A stretch of DNA of 64,000 nucleotides from an uncultured Clostridia bacterium (GTDB lineage: Bacteria > Bacillota > Clostridia > Oscillospirales > Acutalibacteraceae), in the NCBI GenBank assembly GCA_947624285.1, contig CANQJS010000002.1:80993-144992 (forward strand), in the 5' to 3' direction. Shown piece by piece: positions 34,230 through 42,485 of the stretch. Numbering within the stretch: the first letter of the stretch is position 1; every line of letters starts with the position of its first letter. The notes below the pieces were generated by a model. The model saw nothing but the letters and a program-made list of their open reading frames with translations, was not told the origin of the DNA and ran no database searches. The translations under genes and the position numbers were made by a program.

Positions 34230-35633
34230 TTATTTCGTGAAGAAGGTGAGGAACGCCTTGTATGCCATATAGACATCTATTTTGCTGACTATCTCATACG
34301 GCGCGTGCATTGAGAGCACGGGAACGCCGACATCTATCGTATCAACATCAAGATTTGCAACGAACATGGCAACCGTGCCGCCGCCGCCGGCGTCGACCTT
34401 GCCGAGCTCGCCGCTCTGCCAAAGAACGCCGTTGTTTTCAAGCAGCGCCTTTACCCAGCTTACAAACTCGGCCGAGGCGTCGCTTGTGCCGCTCTTGCCG
34501 CGTGAGCCCGTGAATTTCGTCACGCACACGCCGCAGTTTATCATGCTCGCGTTGTTTTTTTCAAAGGCGGAGGACCATGTGGGGTCAAACGCGGCGTTTA
34601 CATCCGCCGAGAGGCATTTGCTGTGTCTTAAAACATCTCTGCCCTCAAAGCCCTCAAGGCGCGCAAGATCCTCAATAAAATACTTCATATAGCTTGAGTT
34701 GAGACCCGTGTTGCCGTCGCTTCCGACCTCCTCCTTGTCGGTCAAAACGGTGAGGGCGGTGTATTCGGGAGCGCCGTCTATATTGAGTATCGCCTCAAAC
34801 GCGGGATAGGCGCAAACTCTGTCGTCGTGGCCGTAGCCGCCTATCATACTTCTGTCGAAGCCCACATCGTCAACCGTAAAGGCGGGCACAAGCTCAAGCT
34901 CCGCCGAAAGGAAATCGCGCTCCACGATGCCGTATTTCTCATAGAGCAGGTTGAGGATATTTAGCTTTATCTTTTCGCTCTCCTTATCGTCCTTAAACGG
35001 TCGTGAGCCGATGACAACATTGAGCTCCTCGCCCTTTATCAGCTCGCCCGGCTTTCTTGTGTACTGCTCCTGCGAAAGGTGGGGCAGAATATCGGTGATG
35101 CAGAATTTCGGCTCGCCCGCCTTTTCACCAAGGCGAATATCCACAACGCTGCCGTCGTTTTTGCATATTCTCCCGTGCAGAGAAAGAGGGATCGCCGCCC
35201 ACTGATACTTTTTGATGCCGCCGTAGTAATGGGTCTTGAAAAACGCGAGGTTGCCGTCCTCATAAACGGGGCACTGCTTTAGATCGACCCTCGGTGAATC
35301 AATGTGCGCGGCGGAAATGCGAACGCCCTCGTTTATCGGTCTTTTGCCCTTAACACAGAGGATTATCGCCTTGCCGCGATTAAGATAATAGACCTTTTCG
35401 CCAGCTTTTAGGGGCTCACCGAACTCGTTAAAAGGCTTGAAGCCCGCCGCCTGAGCCGTTTTCACCGCCCATGCCGCCGCCTCGCGCTCCGTTTTGCAGT
35501 CGAATAAAAACTTTTTGTAGCCCTCGCAAAATTCGTCGCAGATCTTGAGCTCGTCCTCGCTCATTATGTCCGCGCCGTTTTCCTTTTTGTTGAAAAGCAG
35601 CTCCTTTAGCTCTTTGGCGCTTTTTTCGCTCAT
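34230..35633 (-). CDS. M18 family metallo-aminopeptidase
   Basis: Dinuclear zinc aminopeptidase, a tetrahedral dodecamer in this family. 467 residues with metal-binding signatures AAHIDSPRVDLK near residue 107, VGFDRSMIGGYGHDDR, LTDKEEVGSDGNTG near 300 and a C-terminal SMHAPYE. Length is typical. Its ATG overlaps the stop of the Sua5-CoaE gene by four bases, so translation is coupled. It is the last gene of a DUF951-prfA-sua5/coaE-pepM18 operon. Confidence 0.93.
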   Translation of the reverse strand: MSEKSAKELKELLFNKKENGADIMSEDELKICDEFCEGYKKFLFDCKTEREAAAWAVKTAQAAGFKPFNEFGEPLKAGEKVYYLNRGKAIILCVKGKRPINEGVRISAAHIDSPRVDLKQCPVYEDGNLAFFKTHYYGGIKKYQWAAIPLSLHGRICKNDGSVVDIRLGEKAGEPKFCITDILPHLSQEQYTRKPGELIKGEELNVVIGSRPFKDDKESEKIKLNILNLLYEKYGIVERDFLSAELELVPAFTVDDVGFDRSMIGGYGHDDRVCAYPAFEAILNIDGAPEYTALTVLTDKEEVGSDGNTGLNSSYMKYFIEDLARLEGFEGRDVLRHSKCLSADVNAAFDPTWSSAFEKNNASMINCGVCVTKFTGSRGKSGTSDASAEFVSWVKALLENNGVLWQSGELGKVDAGGGGTVAMFVANLDVDTIDVGVPVLSMHAPYEIVSKIDVYMAYKAFLTFFTK

Positions 35634-37198
35634 AAAATTTCCTCCAGTATATTGTTGATTTGATTTTTTATATCTCTGCCGTCGTTTATAACGGTAAAAT
35701 CCGAATTGCTTTTGTAAAACTCCTCGTTCTTCTGTGCGCTCATTCTAAGCAGCGCCTGCTGTGCCGTTATGCCGTCCCGCCTCATTATGCGCTCAACGCG
35801 CGTTTTTTCGGGTGCAAGCACGGCTATCGTTTTAAAGCAAAGCTCGTTTGCGCCGCACTCAAAAAGCAACGGCGCGTCCAGCACGGCGGGGAAAACCGCC
35901 TCCTTTTTGCAAAGCGCTATAATGGCGGGGTGCATTATCGAGTTTAGCCGCTCGGTATTTTGTTTGTTCAAAAAGGCTCTTTTTGCAAGCAGCGCTCTGT
36001 CAAGCTCGCCGTTTACAATAATATCTTTGCCGAATTCCGCCGCTAAAACCGAAAGGATCGGGGAATTTTTTTTACATACGCGCCTCGCGTAAACATCGGT
36101 GTCAAGCACATTGAAGCCGAGGCTTTTTAAATATTCGCCGACGAAGCCCTTGCCCGCGCCGGTTTGACCGGTGAGACCCAGCAAAAACGGCTGCTCAAGG
36201 TCGATCACCCGAAAGGCGGCGGCTCTTATAAGCCTGTTGTAAACCGCCATGCCCACGCCGCTTTTTCGGGGGACTCTGGCATAGACCTTTTTCGCGCCCA
36301 AATCATCGAGAACGCGCAGGGCGTCGAATATCTCCCTCGCTTGCGATAGGTCGTCGTTTTCTTTCCCGTAAGTCACCTTGGGAATATCTACACAGTCTCC
36401 CTCAAAGCAGAGGGCAAAGGCGTTTTTTCTTGAATTTACAAATTTTTCGTACCGTTTCTTCGGCGCGTTTACAAGTATTATTTCGGCTTTCGGCGAATAA
36501 TGCTTATATTTCATACCCGGCGACGGAGCGATCTCGTTTTCCGCCATCCCCTCCAAAACGCTTGGGGCAACCTCGACTCTGCCTATAACCGCCTCAAGCA
36601 TCTCCTTTGTCACCGCGCCGGGGCGCAGTATAACGGGGATCTCTCCCGCCAGAGAAACAACGGTGGATTCCACGCCGAAATCGCAGTCTTCGCCGCAGAT
36701 AACGGCGTCTATCTTGCCGTCCATATCCTCAATGACGCGCTTAGCCTTTGTTGGGCTCGGCGCGCCGCTCGTGTTGGCGCTCGGCGCGGCTATGGGAACG
36801 CCCGACGCCTTTATGAGCGCCCGAGCGGTCCCGTTTTGAGGCATACGCACCGCCACCGTGTCAAGTCCGCCCGAAACGGCGTTTCCTATTTTTTCGCTTT
36901 TAGGCAAAATAATTGTGAGCGGAGCGGGAAAAAACGCGTCTATAAGCGCCTGCGCTTTCGGGGTCACCTGCTTTACAAGCGGGATTATATCATCTTTTTC
37001 GGCTATATGCACTATAAGCGGATTATCGCTCGGCCTGCCCTTTGCGGCGTAAATTTTTTTCACCGCCGCCTCGTCAAAGGCGTTTGCCCCCAAACCGTAA
37101 ACGGTTTCCGTGGGAAACGCCACAAGACCGCCGTCGGCTATGATCTTTCCCGCAAGGGCTATATCGTATTCACTTGCGGAAAGTAATCTTGTTTCCAT
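35630..37198 (-). CDS. fusion of Sua5/TsaC (threonylcarbamoyl-AMP synthase) and dephospho-CoA kinase (CoaE)
   Basis: 522 residues with two enzymes. Residues 1-205 form the YrdC/Sua5 catalytic domain (GGLVAFPTETVYGLGANA; KGRPSDNPLIVHI; RMPQNG; APSANTSGAPSPT), making threonylcarbamoyl-AMP for the t6A37 tRNA modification. Residues about 225-335 are the Sua5-specific C-terminal domain (PSPGMKYKHYSPKA). Residues 338-522 are a full dephospho-CoA kinase with P-loop GLTGQTGAGKG, LDTDVYARR and PLLFECG, performing the last step of CoA synthesis. No stop or frameshift separates them. The fusion links tRNA modification to CoA supply physically, though the enzymes share no known pathway. Confidence 0.93.
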   Translation of the reverse strand: METRLLSASEYDIALAGKIIADGGLVAFPTETVYGLGANAFDEAAVKKIYAAKGRPSDNPLIVHIAEKDDIIPLVKQVTPKAQALIDAFFPAPLTIILPKSEKIGNAVSGGLDTVAVRMPQNGTARALIKASGVPIAAPSANTSGAPSPTKAKRVIEDMDGKIDAVICGEDCDFGVESTVVSLAGEIPVILRPGAVTKEMLEAVIGRVEVAPSVLEGMAENEIAPSPGMKYKHYSPKAEIILVNAPKKRYEKFVNSRKNAFALCFEGDCVDIPKVTYGKENDDLSQAREIFDALRVLDDLGAKKVYARVPRKSGVGMAVYNRLIRAAAFRVIDLEQPFLLGLTGQTGAGKGFVGEYLKSLGFNVLDTDVYARRVCKKNSPILSVLAAEFGKDIIVNGELDRALLAKRAFLNKQNTERLNSIMHPAIIALCKKEAVFPAVLDAPLLFECGANELCFKTIAVLAPEKTRVERIMRRDGITAQQALLRMSAQKNEEFYKSNSDFTVINDGRDIKNQINNILEEIL

Positions 37199-37233
37199 AA
37201 GTTTTCTTCCTTAACGGATTTTTAATTTGCTGT

Positions 37234-38310
37234 TTAACTGTCGCCCTGCGCTTTCAGCTTTTCCGCCGTGTCCGCCGTTATAAGGGCGTCTATCAGCTCG
37301 TCAAGGTCGCCGTTAAGTATCTGCTCAAGGCGATAGAGCGTCAGCCCTATTCTGTGGTCGGATATGCGCCCCTGAGGGTAGTTATAGGTGCGTATTCTTT
37401 CAGAGCGGTCGCCCGTTCCCACCTGCGCGCGGCGTTCGCCCGCTATCTCGGCGTCGTGCTTTGCCTTTTCCGCGTCATAGAGGCGCGAACGCAGCACCTT
37501 CATCGCCTTTTCCTTGTTTTTGTGCTGGCTTCGTTCGTCCTGGCACTCAACTACCGTTCCCGTGGGAATGTGAGTTATCCTTATGGCGGAGGATGTCTTG
37601 TTTATATGCTGACCGCCCGCTCCGCTGGAGCGGAAGGTATCTATCTGCAGATCCTTTTCGTTTAGCTCGAAATCAACATTTTCCGCCTCCGGCAGTACGG
37701 CGACTGTCACCGTGGAGGTGTGGATGCGCCCCTGGCTTTCCGTTTCGGGCACTCGCTGAACGCGGTGAACGCCGCTCTCAAATTTAAAACGGCTGTAAGC
37801 GCCGTCTCCCTCCACGGAAAAGCTGATCTCCTTGAAGCCGCCGAGACCCGTTTCGTTTACATTGAGCACCTCTGTCTTAAAGCCCTTTGCCTCGGCGTAC
37901 ATTGTATACATACGGTAGAGCACGCCCGCGAAAAGCGCGCTTTCCTCGCCGCCCGCGCCGCCGCGTATCTCTATGATAACATTTTTGTCGTCGTTCGGGT
38001 CGCGGGGCAGAAGCAGAATTTTCAGCTCCTCTGATATTCTGTCCATATCCGCCTTGCTGCTTTCAAGCTCGCCCTTCACCATTTCGGCGAAATCGGGCTC
38101 AAGCCCGCCCTCGTCAAGCAGAGCGCGGCTCTCGTCGTTTGTTTCTTTTGCTTTTTTGTATTCTCTGAACTTTTCCACAACCGGCGCAAGATTCTTTATT
38201 TCGCGCATCAGTTTTTTGTATTGCTCCTGATCGTTGACGATATCGGGCTCGCATATCATTTTGTTTACTTCGTCGAACCGCTTTTCAACCTCAATCAGTT
38301 TATCAAACAT
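37234..38310 (-). CDS. prfA: peptide chain release factor 1
   Basis: Releases peptides at UAA and UAG. 358 residues. The GGQ motif lies in [20 protein letters not shown], and the stop-codon recognition domain is complete; RF1-type length and C-terminus ([15 protein letters not shown]) separate it from RF2. Its start overlaps the DUF951 gene by eight bases. The usual downstream methylase gene prmC is not here; a Sua5-CoaE fusion follows instead. Confidence 0.97.
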   Translation of the reverse strand: MFDKLIEVEKRFDEVNKMICEPDIVNDQEQYKKLMREIKNLAPVVEKFREYKKAKETNDESRALLDEGGLEPDFAEMVKGELESSKADMDRISEELKILLLPRDPNDDKNVIIEIRGGAGGEESALFAGVLYRMYTMYAEAKGFKTEVLNVNETGLGGFKEISFSVEGDGAYSRFKFESGVHRVQRVPETESQGRIHTSTVTVAVLPEAENVDFELNEKDLQIDTFRSSGAGGQHINKTSSAIRITHIPTGTVVECQDERSQHKNKEKAMKVLRSRLYDAEKAKHDAEIAGERRAQVGTGDRSERIRTYNYPQGRISDHRIGLTLYRLEQILNGDLDELIDALITADTAEKLKAQGDS

Positions 38311-38482
38311 TTTTAACTCCCTTTATGCTTTTTTCTGCTTTTATGCGCGGCACCATTACCTCTCTGCCGCATTTTGTGCATTTTAGCCGATAATCAACTC
38401 CCAGCCGCAGCACTTCAAACTCATTGCAGCCGCAGGGGTGCGGTTTTTTCATAACAACTATATCGTGAAGCTCCAATTTCAT
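38303..38482 (-). CDS. DUF951 zinc-ribbon-like protein
   Basis: About 59 residues. It has the family pattern [28 protein letters not shown]... then [12 protein letters not shown] (fragments [14 protein letters not shown] and CTKCGREVM), a four-cysteine zinc-ribbon-like fold. Function unknown. The ATG at 38482 follows GGGTGA; an in-frame GTG at 38491 lies only a base or so from the predicted transcript start. First gene of the prfA operon. Confidence 0.85.
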   Translation of the reverse strand: MKLELHDIVVMKKPHPCGCNEFEVLRLGVDYRLKCTKCGREVMVPRIKAEKSIKGVKNV

Positions 38483-38498
38483 TTGATTCACCCGTAAT

Positions 38499-38527
38499 AT
38501 TGTAGCACAAACGCCCCTCGATTACAA
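38499..38527 (-). promoter_or_regulatory. promoter of the DUF951-prfA operon
   Basis: Minus-strand TTGTAA, 17-base spacer, TACAAT. The start site would fall near 38492, giving a leader of about ten bases or less. Confidence 0.65.
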
Positions 38528-38601
38528 CATAATTACCGAGGTAATTGCATATAGATAACTGTAAAACGCAATTTAATTGTTATTCTAAAGAGAGTGATGT
38601 A

Positions 38602-39516
38602 ATGAAATTTTATCCCGAAGGGCAAAACGAAAGCTTACAGCGCAAATTCGATTCCCTTGAAGATGTGAAAACGGCAATGATGAACGGCAGCGTGATAGAA
38701 TCCCGTGTTCTTTTGTGCGACAGCGAGCACAATCTGCATGTTGACCTTGGAATCATAAGAGGAATGATACCCCGCGAGGAGGGCGCGATCGGAATAGACG
38801 ACGGCACAACGAGAGATATTGCCCTTATTTCAAAGGTCAACAAGCCCGTATGCTTCACGGTGCTGGGTTTTCAGCGCGACGATTACGGCAACATAAGCGC
38901 GATCCTTTCGCGAAAGGCGGTGCAGCTCGGCTGCAAGAGAAATTATATAGATAAGCTCTCCGTAGGCGATATAATCAACGCAAGGGTAACGCATCTTGAA
39001 AAATTCGGCGCTTTCATAGATATAGGGGCGGGAATAAACGCTCTTATACCTATTGATATGCTCTCCGTCTCAAGAATAAATCACCCGCGCGAAAGGCTCA
39101 GCGAGGGAGAAAACATCAGGGCGGTGCTGCGAAAGCGCGAGCCCGACAAGCTGACCTTTTCGTTAAAGGAACTGCTCGGCACATGGAAAGAAAACGCCAC
39201 GCTTTTCGAGCCCGGCGAAACAGTTACGGGAACGGTGCGCAGCATAGAGCCCTACGGCGTGTTTGTTGAGCTTATGCCGAATCTCGCGGGGCTTGCGGAG
39301 CCGTGCGATTATCTGTTTGAGGGGCAGCAGGTGGCGGTTTATATAAAATCCGTTTTGCCCGACAAGATGAAGATAAAATTGGTGATCGTTGAGGCGTTTG
39401 ACGAGGCGGAGACCGCCGGCGAGCTTACATATTTTGTAAACGGCGATCATATAGACCGCTTTGAATACTCGCCTCCGAACGCGCCGAAGGAGATCTCCAC
39501 CGTTTTCTGCGAATAA
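38602..39516 (+). CDS. S1 RNA-binding domain protein (S1-like)
   Basis: 304 residues with two clear S1 OB-folds (about 105-175: VGDIINARVTHLEKFGAFIDIG; and about 195-265: GETVTGTVRSIEPYGVFVEL) and a possible degenerate third at about 30-85. It resembles the shortened ribosomal protein S1-like proteins of Clostridia and would bind mRNA or ribosomes in the cytoplasm. The ATG at 38602 follows AGAGAGTGATG. Terminator follows. Confidence 0.88.
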   Translation: MKFYPEGQNESLQRKFDSLEDVKTAMMNGSVIESRVLLCDSEHNLHVDLGIIRGMIPREEGAIGIDDGTTRDIALISKVNKPVCFTVLGFQRDDYGNISAILSRKAVQLGCKRNYIDKLSVGDIINARVTHLEKFGAFIDIGAGINALIPIDMLSVSRINHPRERLSEGENIRAVLRKREPDKLTFSLKELLGTWKENATLFEPGETVTGTVRSIEPYGVFVELMPNLAGLAEPCDYLFEGQQVAVYIKSVLPDKMKIKLVIVEAFDEAETAGELTYFVNGDHIDRFEYSPPNAPKEISTVFCE

Positions 39517-39524
39517 AAAATCAA

Positions 39525-39552
39525 GGCTCTTCAGATGAAGAGCCGTTTTTTA
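39525..39552 (+). terminator. terminator of the S1-domain gene
   Basis: Stem GGCTCTTC / GAAGAGCC, loop AGAT, followed by T6. Confidence 0.9.
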
Positions 39553-39584
39553 CAAAAAATTGCCGCAGACCTTGAGCCTGCGGC
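39553..39584 (-). terminator. terminator of tRNA-Gly
   Basis: Stem GCCGCAG / CTGCGGC followed on the minus strand by AATTTTTTG, three bases beyond the tRNA 3' end. Confidence 0.8.
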
Positions 39585-39586
39585 GT

Positions 39587-39662
39587 TGGAGCGGATTACG
39601 AGACTCGAACTCGCCACCTCCACCTTGGCAAGGTGGCGCTCTACCGGATGAGCTAAATCCGC
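39587..39662 (-). tRNA. tRNA-Gly (GCC anticodon)
   Basis: 76 bases on the minus strand, full cloverleaf: acceptor GCGGATT / AATCCGC, D arm with AGCTC, anticodon stem CCACC / GGTGG around loop TTGCCAA (anticodon GCC), T loop GTTCGAGTC, and encoded 3' CCA. Confidence 0.97.
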
Positions 39663-39675
39663 AAGTTGTAAGGAA

Positions 39676-39704
39676 ATTATAATCAAATAAAATGCCTTTG
39701 TCAA
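39676..39704 (-). promoter_or_regulatory. promoter of tRNA-Gly
   Basis: Minus-strand TTGACA, 17-base spacer, TATAAT: perfect consensus, about 14 bases upstream of the tRNA. Confidence 0.88.
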
Positions 39705-39737
39705 TACCAAAACCAAAAAATCCGTTCAAATTATCTA

Positions 39738-39766
39738 TTTACATTATATGCGCTTTTTGTTAAAAT
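39738..39766 (+). promoter_or_regulatory. promoter of the dnaD-dnaI operon
   Basis: TTTACA, 17-base spacer, TAAAAT, 45 bases ahead of the DnaD start. Confidence 0.6.
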
Positions 39767-39811
39767 GAAACTTACAGCAGAAAATAGGCGATATGTAAAA
39801 GAGGAAGTCAA

Positions 39812-40837
39812 ATGGATTACTGCGTTGCGCCCTTTGGGCAGGTCTGGAACGGCGGCGTTTTCAATGTTCCCGCCGCGATCGCGGACAAGTATATAAAGCT
39901 TGCAAGTGAATATCAGCTAAAGGCGCTGCTCATAATTCTCAGCTCCAACGGAAAAAGCTCCTGCGCCGAGATCGCCAAACGCCTTGGCCTTACGGCGGGC
40001 GATGTTAGGGAATTTATGGAATTTTGGATCGCAGAGGGAGTTGTTACGGCAGACGGCGCCCCCGCGCAGACTCTTGCGCCGGCAGTCACCGAGGAACGGG
40101 AAGCTTCTTCAACACAAAAGCCTGAAAAACCGAGAGCTCAGTTGACTCCTCCCACGCTTACGCCAAAGGATATCGTTGCCGCTGTTCACGACAACGCCGA
40201 GATAGGCGAATTGCTCAATGAGGCGCAGAGCGTTCTCGGCAGGACCATCAGCCACAGCGAGAGCGAAATGATGGTCAATATGGTGAATTTTTACGGGCTC
40301 AGACCCGAGGTAGTGCTGATGATACTTGAGTATTGCCGCACTCTTAAAGAAAGAGAGGGCGCACGCACGATAGGCACGGCGTATATTCTCAAAATCGCTC
40401 AGAATTGGATGGATGAGGGCATAGTCACCCTCGGCGACGCGGAGGAAAAGCTGAAAGCGCTTGAAAAGAGCGACAGGGCGTGGAACGAGATCGCCTCTCT
40501 CGCGGGGATTTCCTACAAACGCCCCACCGTCAAACAGCGTGAGATGATACAGCGCTGGCGCGAGGATTTCTCCATAGAAATGATCGCCCTCGCGATAGAC
40601 AGAATGAAAGAAAACACCGATTCGCCGAAGCTCGGCTATGTGGACAAGGTGCTGAAAAACTGGAAGAAAAAAGGTATTTCAACGCCCGCGGACGAGGCTC
40701 GGGAGACCGAGGAATTTAAAAAGAGCCGCGAAAAAGCTCCCGCCGAAAAGAAAACGGGGGAGATAAGCCGCAAGCCCACTTATGATATTGAGAAAATAAA
40801 AAGAGACGCGATGAGCAACACGGATATAAAGTACTAA
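39812..40837 (+). CDS. DnaD-domain primosomal protein
   Basis: 341 residues: N-terminal winged-helix DnaD domain (about 1-85, CAEIAKRLGLTAGDVREFMEFW), a Pro/Thr/Glu linker, then two DnaB2/DnaD C-terminal-like domains (about 120-195, ISHSESEMMVNMVNFYGLRPEVVLMILEYC in fragments; and 220-285, KRPTVKQREMIQRWREDF). The basic tail ends the protein. DnaD works with DnaB and DnaI to load helicase at the origin and at stalled forks. Ten bases separate it from the DnaI-like gene. Confidence 0.9.
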   Translation: MDYCVAPFGQVWNGGVFNVPAAIADKYIKLASEYQLKALLIILSSNGKSSCAEIAKRLGLTAGDVREFMEFWIAEGVVTADGAPAQTLAPAVTEEREASSTQKPEKPRAQLTPPTLTPKDIVAAVHDNAEIGELLNEAQSVLGRTISHSESEMMVNMVNFYGLRPEVVLMILEYCRTLKEREGARTIGTAYILKIAQNWMDEGIVTLGDAEEKLKALEKSDRAWNEIASLAGISYKRPTVKQREMIQRWREDFSIEMIALAIDRMKENTDSPKLGYVDKVLKNWKKKGISTPADEARETEEFKKSREKAPAEKKTGEISRKPTYDIEKIKRDAMSNTDIKY

Positions 40838-40847
40838 AGGAGAAAAT

Positions 40848-41819
40848 ATGGCATACAAAAGCGAGGTATATCAGAAAGCGATAAATATGCTGGAGCGCAG
40901 GCGCGAAAGAGCGGTGTTTGAGGCAAACGAGCGCCAAAGGGAGCTGTCGGCAAAAATTCCGGAGCTGGACGAAATACAGAGAAAGCTCTCGGCAATAGGC
41001 TTTTCCATATCAAAGCTGTTTTTTCTTGAGGGCAGCAGGGAGGCGGAGGTCGAAAAGCTCCGCAAGGCAAGCCTCGCCCTCCAAAAGGAAAGAAGCGAGC
41101 TGCTTGTTAAAAACGGCTTTGAGGAGGATGCGCTGACCGTAAAATATTTCTGCCCCGTGTGCAGCGATACGGGATATTACAACGACCGGATGTGCTCCTG
41201 CCACAGGGAGCTCCTCAAGGAGATAGAGAGGAACAGCCTAAGAAAGCTCGCCCCGCTTGACGAATGTACATTTGAGACATTTGACACACGCTATTATCCC
41301 GATACGGTTATGGAAAACGGCATTTCCCCGCGCGAAAAAGCGCAGAGGATACTTGAATCGTGCCGCAATTATGCCCAAACCTTCAACAGCCATTCACCGA
41401 GCCTAATGTTTATGGGCGGCACGGGCGTTGGCAAAACCCATCTCAGCCTTGCGATTGCAAATGTGGCGATAAACAGGGGCTTTTCGGTCGTTTACGGCAC
41501 AAGCCAGAATATTCTTTCGGATTTGCAAAACGAGAACTTCGGCAGAACGGATAAGAATATTTACAACGAATACGATGTGCTGCATACGGATCTGTTGATA
41601 ATAGACGACCTCGGAACGGAGTTTTCCACAAAGTTTTCGGAGGCGTGCATTTACAATATAATTAACACAAGGATATTGAAGAAAAAGCCCACGATCATAA
41701 GCACGAATTATGAGCACGACGATTTTGCAAGGGAATATAATCAGCGGATAATAAGTCGCATAGCGGGTGAGTTTTCCACGCTGATACTTGAGGGCAACGA
41801 TATAAGATACATAAAATAA
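40848..41819 (+). CDS. DnaI/DnaC-like helicase loader ATPase
   Basis: 323 residues. N-terminal helical region (about 1-95), a four-cysteine zinc-binding stretch (CPVCSDTGYY...CSCHREL, about 103-125), then an AAA+ domain with Walker A GGTGVGKTHLS near 183 and Walker B LLIIDDLGTE near 245. This is the DnaI pattern: loads the replicative helicase. Adjacent to dnaD in one operon, matching their joint role. Confidence 0.92.
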   Translation: MAYKSEVYQKAINMLERRRERAVFEANERQRELSAKIPELDEIQRKLSAIGFSISKLFFLEGSREAEVEKLRKASLALQKERSELLVKNGFEEDALTVKYFCPVCSDTGYYNDRMCSCHRELLKEIERNSLRKLAPLDECTFETFDTRYYPDTVMENGISPREKAQRILESCRNYAQTFNSHSPSLMFMGGTGVGKTHLSLAIANVAINRGFSVVYGTSQNILSDLQNENFGRTDKNIYNEYDVLHTDLLIIDDLGTEFSTKFSEACIYNIINTRILKKKPTIISTNYEHDDFAREYNQRIISRIAGEFSTLILEGNDIRYIK

Positions 41820-41836
41820 AAGGAACGGAAAAACAA

Positions 41837-42328
41837 GTGGAAAACGCAAACGGCTTCGATAAAAATAAAAAGATGAGCGACAACGACAGGATAGTCGCCT
41901 GCTGTGAACGCATAAAGGAAAAGATAACGGACGCCCGCGGCAAAAGCGATTTTATTGAGGAGGAGGGCTGGGTGGCTCTTGCCGGAACTAAGGAAGCCCC
42001 CAAGCTTCTTCTCACCGTAAGCGTGTTGATTTCCGGCGGGAGGCATTGGCTTATCGCCGATATAGACGGCAGGGCATATTGGCAGGAGCAGGATTACGAA
42101 AGCATTGACGAATTTGAAAACGCCGTTGTGAATTATGCCGCGCCCATGATAGGCAGAACGGTAAAGACCGTTACCGAAAGGAAAAAGCACAAATATGTTA
42201 AAATATCGCGTTATTATCTTGAGGGCGAAGATAAATGGGCGCCGATAGACGAAAATGTTTTTGACTCCTTTCCGATCCGCCTGTTTACCTTCAAAAACGC
42301 TCAGAGAGAAGAAATACGCCGCTACTGA
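41837..42328 (+). CDS. uncharacterised protein downstream of the DnaI-like gene
   Basis: 163 residues, GTG start after AAGGAACGG. I do not recognise a family. No membrane segment or signal peptide. The middle part alternates beta-like segments (KLLLTVSVLISGGRHWLIADIDG, RAYWQEQDYESIDEF) and the C-terminus is mixed (YYLEGEDKWAPIDEN). It is 17 bases after dnaI and probably in the same transcript, so a link to replication or restart is possible but not shown. Confidence 0.7.
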   Translation: MENANGFDKNKKMSDNDRIVACCERIKEKITDARGKSDFIEEEGWVALAGTKEAPKLLLTVSVLISGGRHWLIADIDGRAYWQEQDYESIDEFENAVVNYAAPMIGRTVKTVTERKKHKYVKISRYYLEGEDKWAPIDENVFDSFPIRLFTFKNAQREEIRRY

Positions 42329-42415
42329 GCCGGCTTATGTGAAAAAACGGCTCTGAATACACGCAGTTAAGCATACGGTGCGAGATGTTCGCACGGGCTT
42401 ATTCCGATAATAATA

Positions 42416-42446
42416 CCCGCCGCGGTTTTGCAAAAACCGCGGCGGG
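42416..42446. terminator. strong hairpin between convergent genes
   Basis: Perfect 14-base stem CCCGCCGCGGTTTT / AAAACCGCGGCGGG with loop TGCA-like. T run is weak on both sides. Lies in the 157-base gap 42329-42485, which otherwise holds nothing I can identify. Confidence 0.75.
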
Positions 42447-42485
42447 TAACTGTTTTATATGAAATTTATATATACCGATTTAGTC

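Noticed and set aside
36164-36230. Possible frameshift or two separate genes at the Sua5-CoaE junction
   Set aside because: The reading frame is continuous, no stop, start codon or ribosome site is evident at the junction, and both halves are complete.
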